From Sutcliffiella horikoshii (lineage in GTDB: Bacteria > Bacillota > Bacilli > Bacillales > Bacillaceae_I): a DNA stretch of 64,000 nt. The stretch covers positions 682,001-746,000 of the forward strand of contig NZ_RXZI01000002.1 of assembly GCF_021991925.1 (NCBI RefSeq). Reading direction: 5' to 3'. The position numbers were made by a program, and so were the translations under genes. Under the pieces are notes generated by a model that was not told the DNA's origin, did no database searches, and saw only the letters and a program-made list of their open reading frames with translations. This document shows, piece after piece, positions 10,998 through 19,544 of this stretch. Position 1 is the stretch's first letter. Every line of letters begins with the position of its first letter.

Positions 10998-11477
10998 TCA
11001 GACCGTTAAATCATTTTCCGATTTTATATCAATGGCATTCTTCAAAAGCTTTTGTAAAACAGCTGCAAATACCGCAATCACCGCGGAGGCGAAAATGATG
11101 ACCAGACCGAGGACGATGATACCCGGAGCGTCATCTACCTCACCGATGATATAAAAGAGCGGAAGAAATAGGACGTAGATCGCGCTGATTACTACTGCAC
11201 AATATTTGATTGTTTTTAACGCTTTTACAGATAGGTCGGAAAATGCATTGTTTTTGTCAATGTAGCTTAATAATTTTAAGGCCTGATACAATGCCATGAA
11301 AAAGGCAATGGCTGTGGCAGAAATACCAATTAGAAAAGGATATTGCAAAAACGCCAACCTTGGAAAGAATTCTGCCCCATCCTTTACTACCCAAGGTAAG
11401 AAGAAGAAACATAAAACAAGGACCGGGGTCCCGATAAGCAACACTGCAAGCTTTAAAAATACTGTCTCACGGAACAT
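10998..11477 (-). CDS. yoaS: DUF2975 membrane protein (YoaS-like)
   Basis: Integral membrane protein of about 159 aa with four predicted helices, DUF2975 family, function unknown. The start at 11477 (MFRETVF) follows AGAGGTG by 5 bases and is preferred to the ATG at 11498. The family segment LLSYIDKNNAFSDLSVKALKTIKY connects helices 2 and 3. A decayed copy of the middle of this gene is at 15261-15460, beyond the ger operon. Confidence 0.82.
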   Translation of the reverse strand: MFRETVFLKLAVLLIGTPVLVLCFFFLPWVVKDGAEFFPRLAFLQYPFLIGISATAIAFFMALYQALKLLSYIDKNNAFSDLSVKALKTIKYCAVVISAIYVLFLPLFYIIGEVDDAPGIIVLGLVIIFASAVIAVFAAVLQKLLKNAIDIKSENDLTV

Positions 11478-11571
11478 AGTAGCACCTCTCTTAACCAATT
11501 ATTTAATTCTGTGTTTCAACCTGGTTTATATCCATATCGAATTTATACTTATTATTTATTGAATTTAACAT

Positions 11572-11598
11572 AAAATTTATTGATAAACAATAAATTTT
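11572..11598. promoter_or_regulatory. Perfect 11-bp inverted repeat upstream of yoaS operon
   Basis: AAAATTTATTG, loop ATAAA, CAATAAATTTT lies in an AT-rich block between divergent yoaS and ger genes. TTATTGA-like half motifs recur nearby. Candidate operator for the YozG-like regulator. Confidence 0.45.
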
Positions 11599-11732
11599 TA
11601 ATGAAAAATAAATTATTTATTCATTAGCAACGGACCAATATATGGTGATTCTACATATATAATTCCTTCACGGAAACACTAGTATAGAGGAAGTGAATCC
11701 GAAAAGATAATAAGGGTGAAAGGAAATATGAA

Positions 11733-13067
11733 ATGAGCTCTCTATTAAGCTCCTTAATGGGAAAATTAGACGATAATGATGATTTATTTGTAATGGAAGA
11801 AAAACTCCAAGATATTCATTTTGGGGTTATTGGGGTACGGAGTTTAGTAGATATAGCCAAATCAATCGAGCTTGTTGAAAAGCACATGACGGCAGCGGCA
11901 CTTATGCATAAGGAAGTGCTGGACCACTTAGTCAGTAACGGACGAAAAATGACAAAAGAGGATGAAATAATAACAGCAATTTTGCAAGGTGAATTAGTTA
12001 TATTTTTCAAGGATTACCATGATTTCATGGTTAGCGTAGAGCCAATAAGAATGCCATTAAGCAGAGCAGTTGAACAGCCAACGAATGGTAGTGTATTACA
12101 AGGACCGTTAAACTCCTTCAATGAAGAGAAGTTAGTGAATGTTGGCATCCTTAGAAAGAGATTAGTATCTGATCAGCTCCGCGTGAAAGATTTTTTGGTA
12201 GGGAAAAAGCAGAAGAAAAGTGTATCTCTCTGCTATGATGCCATGAATGTAGATAAGAATCTTTTACAAAAGACAGTAGAACTCCTGGAAAACGGATCGG
12301 AAATGGACGTACATACAATACAGGATTTAATGAAAGTTTTGAAATTATCTACTTGGAGTGCGGTGGGAAGAATTCATGCAACAGAAATACCCCAACAAGC
12401 GGCTAGTTGTCTGTTAAAAGGGAAAGTGGTAGTTTTTATTGATGGTTTTCCGTTTGCCTATATTCTGCCTAGCACATTTTGGGATATTTTTATTTTGGAA
12501 AATGATAAAAACTTTCCCATGCCAATTACGATTTCCATTCGCTTATTAAGATTGATCGGAGTGATGATAGCGTTAATTGCTCCTGGATTATATGTTGCGC
12601 TGGTTGCTGTCAATCCGGAGGTTTTACGGATAGAACTAGCCTTATCGATTGCACAAAGCCGTAATGGTGTCCCATATCCTGCTTTGGTGGAAATCATCCT
12701 TATGTTGGTGATCTTGGAGTTAATCGTAGAAGCAAGTGTTCGTCTGCCCAAAAGTATCGGGCCAACCATTACCATGGTTGGGGGAATTATTCTTGGTCAA
12801 GCAGCAGTTGATGCTCAATTGGTCAGCAATCTTCTCATCATTGTATTGGCTGCAACCACCATTGCCAATGCAACCGTCATCGGCTATCAGAACTTGATTA
12901 CCATTCGAATGTTAAAGTATACCATTTTGATTTTGGCATCATTATTCGGTGTCTTAGGGATCATGGCGGGAGTGTTTTTGATTTGCGGATATTTTGCAAG
13001 TATTAATACACTTGGGGTGCCTTACTTAAATATGGGTTTTTCAAAGGGTGATACAAAAGGTGGATAA
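11733..13067 (+). CDS. GerA-family spore germinant receptor, A subunit
   Basis: Nutrient germinant receptor subunit of the spore inner membrane (444 aa, slightly shorter than the ~480-aa norm). A soluble N-terminal half is followed by family segments PLNSFNEEKLVNVGILRKRL and FPFAYILPSTFWDIF, then about five membrane helices. The ATG follows GGTGAAAGG. It overlaps the B gene by 20 bp. I cannot say which germinant is recognised. Confidence 0.9.
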   Translation: MSSLLSSLMGKLDDNDDLFVMEEKLQDIHFGVIGVRSLVDIAKSIELVEKHMTAAALMHKEVLDHLVSNGRKMTKEDEIITAILQGELVIFFKDYHDFMVSVEPIRMPLSRAVEQPTNGSVLQGPLNSFNEEKLVNVGILRKRLVSDQLRVKDFLVGKKQKKSVSLCYDAMNVDKNLLQKTVELLENGSEMDVHTIQDLMKVLKLSTWSAVGRIHATEIPQQAASCLLKGKVVVFIDGFPFAYILPSTFWDIFILENDKNFPMPITISIRLLRLIGVMIALIAPGLYVALVAVNPEVLRIELALSIAQSRNGVPYPALVEIILMLVILELIVEASVRLPKSIGPTITMVGGIILGQAAVDAQLVSNLLIIVLAATTIANATVIGYQNLITIRMLKYTILILASLFGVLGIMAGVFLICGYFASINTLGVPYLNMGFSKGDTKGG

Positions 13068-14136
13068 AAGCTGGCAGGTATTTTTCATATATTTGTTGAC
13101 TCATTTGGGGCTGATATTTTTCCTCTATCCTGCGAATATCATCAGTAGTACAGATGAGGCCCATTGGATTCCAATTCTTCTTGGAGTACTGTTTCATATA
13201 TTAGTTGTGGGTATGTATTTGAAGGGGTTATCATTTTTTCCTGGTATGGATATCATAGAAATTTATACGAAAGCAGGGATGTTAGTAAAGGTATTCTTCC
13301 TTCTCCCGATTTTTGCGTATTTTATGATGGCAATCATCATTTCCATACGCGCATATTCCGAAATCATCACCATTGTATTTTTAACTAATACACCACTCTG
13401 GGCGATCATGCTTTTACTATTGGTCATCACATGTTATATGGCAATAATGGGGCTAGAAACCATCTTTAGGACTGGGGTTGTGATAGCTTATCTGTTCTTA
13501 CCTCTTATTATTTTTGTTATGGTTTTCTCTTTTCAGAATGTTGATTGGAACTATCTATACCCTGCTTGGAATTCTGACTTTTCCTTCTTAAAGGAACAGG
13601 AATTTTTAAATAGTTTTTTTGCGATTGGTGGAGGTTATTTGTTCCTGGGTTTTGTGCAACCATATTTTTCTTTCAAAAAAATGAAAGTGTTTCTGGGAAT
13701 CGCTATAATAATTCCTTGTTTTTTTCTGTCGGTGTATGTTCCAATTCTTACTTATGGTCAGGCTACTGCATCCAACTTTTTCTTTCCATTCGTCATGACC
13801 TTGGATGCAATCAACATAACCTGGTTAATGTTTGATCGAGTAACAATTTTTTTCTTATTGAGTTTGATAACTTTCATCATGTTGTTCCTTTCTTTAGTCA
13901 TGTGGAAAACTGTAAGGATTACCCATTCTTTTTTTCCTGTAGCAAGGCCATCTTACCTTGTTATCTTTTTTACCTGTACCATTTTTCTGATCTGTCTATT
14001 CATTCCTAACTGGAGTGATGTTGAGAAGCTTTTTAGCTGGAATACCTTTTTAAGGTTTTATGTCCTTATAACCGTGCCATTGTCTTTGTTGTGCATCGGG
14101 AAGCAGTCAAAGGGAGGGAATAAGCAAGGTGCTTAA
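13048..14136 (+). CDS. GerB-family spore germination permease
   Basis: Integral membrane subunit (362 aa, about ten helices) of the amino-acid/polyamine permease-like germinant receptor class. Start is GTG 13048, inside the end of the A gene. Segments such as GGGYLFLGFVQPYF and PLIIFVMVFSFQNVDWNYLYP are typical of GerAB/GerKB. It overlaps the C gene by 8 bp. Confidence 0.88.
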   Translation: MIQKVDKSWQVFFIYLLTHLGLIFFLYPANIISSTDEAHWIPILLGVLFHILVVGMYLKGLSFFPGMDIIEIYTKAGMLVKVFFLLPIFAYFMMAIIISIRAYSEIITIVFLTNTPLWAIMLLLLVITCYMAIMGLETIFRTGVVIAYLFLPLIIFVMVFSFQNVDWNYLYPAWNSDFSFLKEQEFLNSFFAIGGGYLFLGFVQPYFSFKKMKVFLGIAIIIPCFFLSVYVPILTYGQATASNFFFPFVMTLDAINITWLMFDRVTIFFLLSLITFIMLFLSLVMWKTVRITHSFFPVARPSYLVIFFTCTIFLICLFIPNWSDVEKLFSWNTFLRFYVLITVPLSLLCIGKQSKGGNKQGA

Positions 14137-15205
14137 AAAATTTGGGTTTTGTGTGTTGATTTTCTCCCTTCTGAGCCTAACCGGTTGTTGGGATAACAAA
14201 GATATTAACCATAGAATGATGCCTGTGGTTCTAGGGATCACCAAGGAACAAGAGGAATACAAGCTGTTTTTGCAGATCCCAAAAGCTGCAAAGGGACAAA
14301 TACAAACAACTATCGTGAGAGAGACTGGCACGACAATTAACCAAATCATAGATAAAATCAGTGCAAATTTGGAGAGTAGCGTAGATCTTTTACATGCAAA
14401 GGTCATCATTGTCGACAAAAGTTTGGCTGAGGAAGGAATGAAAGATTTTATTTCAGGTTTCATGAGGTCAAGGGATGTTCCTTCTAAAGCGCTAATGGTT
14501 ATCAGTCAGAATGATATAGAAGATATATTTTCGGCTTTGGAAAACCAGGAACATTCGGAAGAAACAGTGCTATTAGATTACTTTGAAAAAAATGCAGGGT
14601 GGAATCCACAAATTCCACTTACACGGGTATGGTAAGTCTATCAAAGTATTCATTCCTATACAAAGGACGTCTCCATCGCAATGATAAAAAAGGGAGAGAA
14701 TTCTGTATGTGAATTTGTCGGAGGGGCCGTCATCAAGAACGGGAAAATGGTAGAGGTGATAAATCCCGATGAAACCTTGCTCTACAATGCATTTAATGAT
14801 GAGAGTAATCAAGGGAAGATTGAAGTGTTGGATGAAGGGAGTGTCATGATTTTAGGAAACAGGATGAATCATGCTAGTAGCATAATAGATGGAAGACCGC
14901 ACTTTCATTCAGACTTACGGTTAAGTGTAATGGTATTAGAAACAAAAGGAGAAGCTTCAAGAGAAGAAATAAAGGAGGCGTTGACTGCCTTGCTACTAGA
15001 AAGATATGATAGGATGTTTTCTAAAATCCAGTCAAGTGAAGCTGATATCCTTGGCATTGGTCAGTACTTTCGAAAGGAGATATCTAGGGAGGAATTAAAG
15101 AAATGGCGTTCGAAGTATTATCCCGAATTAGTCTTTACGCAAGATATCGTAATAAATATACAAAATGAAGGGAATTTAAGGATGCCATCGGATAAAGAAT
15201 CCTAA
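14129..15205 (+). pseudogene. GerC-family germination lipoprotein split by an in-frame TAA
   Basis: The lipoprotein subunit begins normally with a signal peptide and lipobox L-T-G-C (Cys20, LTGCWDNKDIN). The frame runs to TAA at 14633-14635 (TRVW*), then continues in the same frame as VYQSIHSYTKDVSIA into the remaining ~175 aa, which contain the C-terminal Ger(x)C domain. Total length with one replaced codon is 358 aa, the normal size. A single substitution (CAA or GAA to TAA) or a sequencing error explains it. If real, the receptor lacks an intact C subunit. Confidence 0.85.
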
Positions 15206-15231
15206 GAAAAACACCTAAATGAATTTAAATT

Positions 15232-15256
15232 CCTGCAACGCTTCTCACGTTGCAGG
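15232..15256. other. Hairpin after gerC
   Basis: CCTGCAACG, loop of 7, CGTTGCAGG form a perfect 9-bp stem without a T run on either side. Weak terminator or remnant. Confidence 0.45.
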
Positions 15257-15260
15257 ATGA

Positions 15261-15460
15261 GCGTTGTCTACCTCACCGACGATGTAAAAGAGGGGGAGAA
15301 ATAGGACGTATATCCCGCTGATTATTCCTGCTCAATATTTGATTGTTCTTAACGCTTTTACAGATAGGTCGGATAATGCGTCGTTCCTATCAATATAGCT
15401 TAACAACTTTTTGCCTGATAGAATGCTTGAAAAAAGGCAATGGCGGTGGTGGACATTGAG
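15261..15460 (-). pseudogene. Decayed partial copy of the DUF2975 (yoaS) gene
   Basis: Reads closely like 11128-11326 within yoaS, in the same orientation; translation keeps LLSYIDRNDALSDLSVKALRTIKY but then breaks. It has no start, end or flanking HTH gene. The ger operon is thus bracketed by direct repeats of yoaS sequence. Confidence 0.8.
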
Positions 15461-15508
15461 ATATGTTCGCTTATTGGGTAGGTTAAGATAGAGCGCGCTG
15501 CTATATGT

Positions 15509-15730
15509 ATAAAGACAATCTGGGCAAGAAAAACAGCGTGAGATTGTCATCAACCCTTTGATAAAGACAATCTGGGCAAGAAAAACAGCGTGAGATTGTC
15601 ATCAACCCTTTGATAAAGACAATCTGGGCAAGAAAAACAGCGTGAGATTGTCATCAACCCCCTGATAAAGACAATCTGGCAAAGAAAAACACCTCAAGAT
15701 TGTCATCACATTCCTGATAAAGTCCCCACC
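15509..15730. repeat. 52-bp tandem repeat array, four units
   Basis: Units start at 15509, 15561, 15613 and 15665, with a fragment at 15717. The first three are nearly identical; the fourth has diverged. Each contains GACAATCT and AGATTGTC as inverted arms (GAC at unit positions 6-8, GTC at 38-40). The same layout and period occur at 42632 and 57132 with different arm sequences. Confidence 0.9.
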
Positions 15731-15737
15731 CCATCCC

Positions 15738-15771
15738 AAAAGAAAAAGCATTCCCTCCCAAAAAGGAATGC
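15738..15771 (-). terminator. Terminator of the VC0807-like gene
   Basis: On the minus strand GCATTCC/GGAATGC form a 7-bp stem followed by TTTTTCTTTT. Confidence 0.7.
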
Positions 15772-15790
15772 CCTAACTAACTCCAACTCG

Positions 15791-16453
15791 TCACCGAACC
15801 AACTCCGATTCATCTGGGTCTGGTACATCATTTTCTTTCTGCTTCTCCAAATGCTCAATGATCTTCAAGCTAGAATAAATGAATCCAACAGCAATCAACG
15901 CTCCAAACACCCAACCATTCACCTTCATGAAGAACAGGATCCGATCATATCCTTGTACTCCATAAACGCCAATAAGATAATACTTCAGTCCTGCGCCGAC
16001 AAGTCCCCTTAAAGCGAATATGCCTGTGATGAAATAGAACGCAGGAAGAATGGTTTTTTGACGATAGAGCTTTAAACTGTCCTCCCGCTTATGTCCCTGC
16101 AAATAAGCGATGTCAGCGCCAAAGTACAGTGCCAGTGGCTTCTTTATAATCATCGTGCCCAATATAAACAAACCGAAGCCGGCAGACACGTATACCGAGT
16201 TCTGAAGCATGGTAAAGGCATCGCCAGAAAGGATATCAACCAAGGTACTGACGAAGAGGGAAACCATAATGAACATGCCTGTCACGTTAAACTGTCTCTC
16301 TACGGCGAATCGGACAATGGTGTAAACAAACCCCGGAGCAGTGGAAAGCAGTATCGCATAATAATCCCCAAGCGGTTCTTGTCCAAATTTCCAAATTAAA
16401 TATGGTAAAGCCAAGTAAAATAGTAGATCGAATACAACAATTTTGTTTTTCAT
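15791..16453 (-). CDS. VC0807-like integral membrane protein
   Basis: About 220 aa with six or so hydrophobic helices and a charged C-terminal tail. The fold resembles the VC0807 family (segments LLSTAPGFVYTIVRFAVERQ and MIIKKPLALYFGADIAYLQG). No biochemical role is known. ATG 16453 (MKNKIVVFD) follows CGGAGGCGCT, so the longer in-frame start at 16480 is not used. It stands alone on the minus strand, facing the ger locus. Confidence 0.65.
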   Translation of the reverse strand: MKNKIVVFDLLFYLALPYLIWKFGQEPLGDYYAILLSTAPGFVYTIVRFAVERQFNVTGMFIMVSLFVSTLVDILSGDAFTMLQNSVYVSAGFGLFILGTMIIKKPLALYFGADIAYLQGHKREDSLKLYRQKTILPAFYFITGIFALRGLVGAGLKYYLIGVYGVQGYDRILFFMKVNGWVFGALIAVGFIYSSLKIIEHLEKQKENDVPDPDESELVR

Positions 16454-16569
16454 AGCGCCTCCGAAAAAGTAAATATACATTTATCATACCAATTACTCCC
16501 ATAAACCGCACTACAAACATGAGAAATACCAGCCGATTATGATAAAATGAAAAAAATGAGGTGAAACGA

Positions 16570-17418
16570 ATGATTTATGTTGGTGTGACAGGCTGGGGAG
16601 ATCATGATTCGTTATATACAGCGGGAGTTGCTGCAAGAGATAAATTACTGGAATATGGGGCGCATTTCCCTACAGTGGAAGTAGATGCTTCCTTTTATGC
16701 CATTCAGCCGAAGCGGAACGTTGAAAAGTGGATTGAAGATACTCCTGATGGTTTTCAATTCATAGTGAAAGCTTATCAGGGAATGACCGGACATCAGCGG
16801 GGGGATATTCCTTTTGACACGAAAGAATTGATGTTCGCGGCATTTAAAGAATCTCTTATGCCTTACGAACATGCAGGTAAATTGGCGATGGTCTTATTTC
16901 AATTTCCACCATGGTTTGAATGCAAAAAGGAAAATGTCGATTATATAAGATGGTGCAAGGAACAGATGGGCGACACGAAGGTAGCGCTTGAGTTCCGAAA
17001 CCAAAGCTGGTTTCAGCCAGCATACCATGACAGAACGCTCACCTTTATGGAAGAGGAAGGGTGGATACATAGCATCTGTGACGAACCTCAAGCTGGAACG
17101 GGTTCGATTCCGACGGTACTGCACCCAACCGATCCAGACAATACTTTAGTACGACTGCATGGTCGGAACATCCATGGCTGGACAAAGTCTGTATCAGGGA
17201 AGGACTGGCGGGAGGTCCGTTATCTGTACGACTATAACAAGGAAGAGCTACTGGAATGGAAAAAGAACTTGGAGAAGCTGACATCGTTATCCCAAAACAT
17301 TTATATGCTATTCAACAATAATTCTGGGGGGCATGCAGCTGGAAATGCCAAGCAGATGATTGATCTGTTGGGACTAGAGTATAAGGGCTTGGCTCCGAGA
17401 CAATTAGATTTATTTTAG
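16570..17418 (+). CDS. yunF: DUF72 family protein YunF
   Basis: TIM-barrel DUF72 protein of about 282 aa, function not established. Family features include YVGVTGWGDH at the N-terminus, VEVDASFYAIQP, VALEFRNQSW and the C-terminal NNNSGGHAAGNAKQM. ATG 16570 follows GAGGTG by 7 bases; the GTG at 16561 overlaps that site. It is 14 bp from yunD, probably in one operon. Confidence 0.85.
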   Translation: MIYVGVTGWGDHDSLYTAGVAARDKLLEYGAHFPTVEVDASFYAIQPKRNVEKWIEDTPDGFQFIVKAYQGMTGHQRGDIPFDTKELMFAAFKESLMPYEHAGKLAMVLFQFPPWFECKKENVDYIRWCKEQMGDTKVALEFRNQSWFQPAYHDRTLTFMEEEGWIHSICDEPQAGTGSIPTVLHPTDPDNTLVRLHGRNIHGWTKSVSGKDWREVRYLYDYNKEELLEWKKNLEKLTSLSQNIYMLFNNNSGGHAAGNAKQMIDLLGLEYKGLAPRQLDLF

Positions 17419-17432
17419 AGGAGAGAAAACGT

Positions 17433-18800
17433 GTGCAGCAGATTAGAATTTTACATACAAATGACATACATAGTCATTTTGACGCCTACCCGAAGTTAGC
17501 AACCTTTTTAAAGGAACAGGCGTCCACACTACCATCGGCACTTGTCGATATTGGCGATAACATGGATCGTTTTCACCCTATTACGGAAGCTACTGGTGGT
17601 AAAGCGAATACGAGTCTGTTAAACAAATTGCAATATGACTTTGCCACTTTTGGTAATAATGAAGGGATAACTTTAGACTATCAGGGGTTATCAGAACTCT
17701 ATGGGGAGGCCGAATTTTCCGTCCTGGCAGCCAATCTATTTGAAGAAGATGGGAATTATCCTCACTGGGTGAAGCCTTATGAAATAAAGGAAATGGATGG
17801 CGTCAAGGTCGCTTTCATCGGAGTGACGGTTTTCTATCAACATTTCTACTCTTTATTGGGTTGGAAAATAGAAGATCCTTTTACTATTTTGGAAAAATAC
17901 CTCCCTCTAGTAAAAGAAGAGGCTGACGTGATTGTGGTTCTTTCCCATCTTGGCATTTCGGATGATGAGGAGCTGGCAAGGCGCTTTCCGGATTTAGATG
18001 TCATCCTTGGGGGCCATACGCATCACGTCTTACCGGACGGCAGGCTAATCGGTGATACACTGATTTGTGGAGCAGGGAAGTATGGCCAATATATCGGGCA
18101 AGTGGACATAACCTATGACAGGGATAAAAAGTCTCTAGTTACATCCACCGCAAGGCTTCATGAATTGGAACTCTATGAACCGGATGAGGAGATGGCTGGG
18201 CTGATAAGAGAAATGCAGCAAGCTGCACAACGTGCTCTTCATAAGAAAATCGGTAGAATTAAGCAACCTTTACCGGTAGAGTGGTATGCCCCTTCCATTT
18301 TTCCTGATTTCCTGGCGGAGAGGTTAAGAGAGTGGTGCCAGGCTGATATCGGGATGGTCAATGCTGGAGTACTGCTAGATGGCCTTGAGGAAGGAGATGT
18401 GACGCTTGAGATGTTGCACCGTGTTTGTCCCCATCCCATCAATCCATGCCGAGTCACCTTGACCGGTGAGGAGTTGCGGGAGGTGGTCCAGCAGGCCTTC
18501 CATCCGGAAATGGAGCAGCTCCGGATAAAAGGACTTGGTTTCCGTGGGGAAGTCATGGGCAAAATGGCATTCAGTGGAGTTCGCTTTGAGAAAGCGGAAA
18601 TAATCGGTGGAACAGGGCAAATAACTGCGATTTATGTGGGAGATCGAAAGTTGGAAGCTTCTGATAAGGTGACGATTGGTACCATTGATATGTTCACATT
18701 TGGGAGGATGTATCCAAGCATCCATCATGCAAAAGAGAAAGAATTCTTCTTACCGGAATTGCTCCGGGATGTGCTAGCACATTCCTTCTCGGGGAATTAA
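17433..18800 (+). CDS. yunD: Metallophosphatase / 5'-nucleotidase family protein YunD
   Basis: Cytosolic protein of 455 aa with an N-terminal calcineurin-like phosphoesterase domain (ILHTNDIHSHF, DIGDNMDR, FGNNEG, LSHLG, LGGHTHH) and a C-terminal 5'-nucleotidase domain. No signal peptide, unlike secreted UshA-type enzymes. Start GTG 17433 follows GAGGAGAG. Substrate unknown. Confidence 0.88.
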   Translation: MQQIRILHTNDIHSHFDAYPKLATFLKEQASTLPSALVDIGDNMDRFHPITEATGGKANTSLLNKLQYDFATFGNNEGITLDYQGLSELYGEAEFSVLAANLFEEDGNYPHWVKPYEIKEMDGVKVAFIGVTVFYQHFYSLLGWKIEDPFTILEKYLPLVKEEADVIVVLSHLGISDDEELARRFPDLDVILGGHTHHVLPDGRLIGDTLICGAGKYGQYIGQVDITYDRDKKSLVTSTARLHELELYEPDEEMAGLIREMQQAAQRALHKKIGRIKQPLPVEWYAPSIFPDFLAERLREWCQADIGMVNAGVLLDGLEEGDVTLEMLHRVCPHPINPCRVTLTGEELREVVQQAFHPEMEQLRIKGLGFRGEVMGKMAFSGVRFEKAEIIGGTGQITAIYVGDRKLEASDKVTIGTIDMFTFGRMYPSIHHAKEKEFFLPELLRDVLAHSFSGN

Positions 18801-18867
18801 CCTATTTTTCACACCCTTTCCATAACATCACATAAATTGATATGGGAAGGGAGCGTGACAATTATCT

Positions 18868-19170
18868 ATGATTGAAATGACACCAATTACAATCGAAGGC
18901 CATACGTTTACTGCCATTACAGTAAAATTGCCAAAGACCAATTTTATGGCAGTTACAAGTGATAAAGGATACATTATGTGCGGTGCATTGGATGTCGGCT
19001 TGTTGAATGCCAAGCTGAAGGACCGAAAAATCATTGCAGGGCGGGCAGTTGGGGTGCGTACCATCGAGCAATTAATAGAGGCCCCTTTGGAATCCATTAC
19101 GTATGAGGCAGAAAATGTAGGCATTAAAGTAGGCATGTCAGGTAAAGATGCATTGCTCAGAATGCTTTAA
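18868..19170 (+). CDS. yunC: DUF1805 family protein YunC
   Basis: Compact 100-aa protein of the YunC/DUF1805 family, unknown function, with the signature TNFMAVTSDKGYIMCGALDV and a central AGRAVGVRTIEQLI. The ribosome-binding site is weak: GAAGGGAG lies about 16 bases from ATG 18868, and a second in-frame ATG is at 18877. It follows yunD by 67 bp. Confidence 0.85.
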   Translation: MIEMTPITIEGHTFTAITVKLPKTNFMAVTSDKGYIMCGALDVGLLNAKLKDRKIIAGRAVGVRTIEQLIEAPLESITYEAENVGIKVGMSGKDALLRML

Positions 19171-19241
19171 CAGGGGATAAGATGATGCTTATGATGCATA
19201 ACTTATCTTTTCATATATTCTTATCGAATCATATAGGAAAG

Positions 19242-19282
19242 AATACCACCGTTTGCAAAATAACACGGTGGTATTTTGTTTG
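19242..19282 (+). terminator. yunC terminator
   Basis: AATACCACCGT/ACGGTGGTATT is an 11-bp perfect stem followed by TTGTTTG. Confidence 0.8.
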
Positions 19283-19285
19283 TAA

Positions 19286-19410
19286 GGCTCTTTTCTCAAA
19301 GGTTCACTCTAAAAATTGCAAATAGAGTACAGGAGGGAAAGAGCAAGACAATAAGTAATATGACAGTTAATGTATCAATACGGAAAGCAACAAAGTTTAC
19401 TTATACAGCT
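19286..19410 (+). repeat. Decayed copy of the ~183-bp dispersed element
   Basis: Begins GGCTCTTTTCTCAAAGGTT and retains GGAAAGAGCA and AGCAACAAAGTTTA near its right end, but lacks the internal AGTAAAAAGTC hairpin. Shortened and diverged. Confidence 0.6.
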
Positions 19411-19544
19411 TTGTATAAACCATTCTTAATACAATTTTTAAAAAATCTTCATAACTTTTTTCAAAATAACCAAGCTTTATCATAAAATTTTTACTATAAT
19501 AGGAAATATATAGATTTTGTCGAAATGTGAAGATAGGAGAAGTT

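Noticed and set aside
11640-11732. Sigma-G promoter for the ger operon
   Set aside because: No pair of elements with correct sequence and spacing could be found by eye, although such a promoter is expected.
14636-14680. Separate second gene starting at ATG 14681
   Set aside because: The codons between the TAA and this ATG are in the same frame and family-like, so it is the remainder of gerC, not an independent gene.
15509-15730. CRISPR array
   Set aside because: Period is regular but the whole 52-bp unit repeats; there are no variable spacers and no cas genes.
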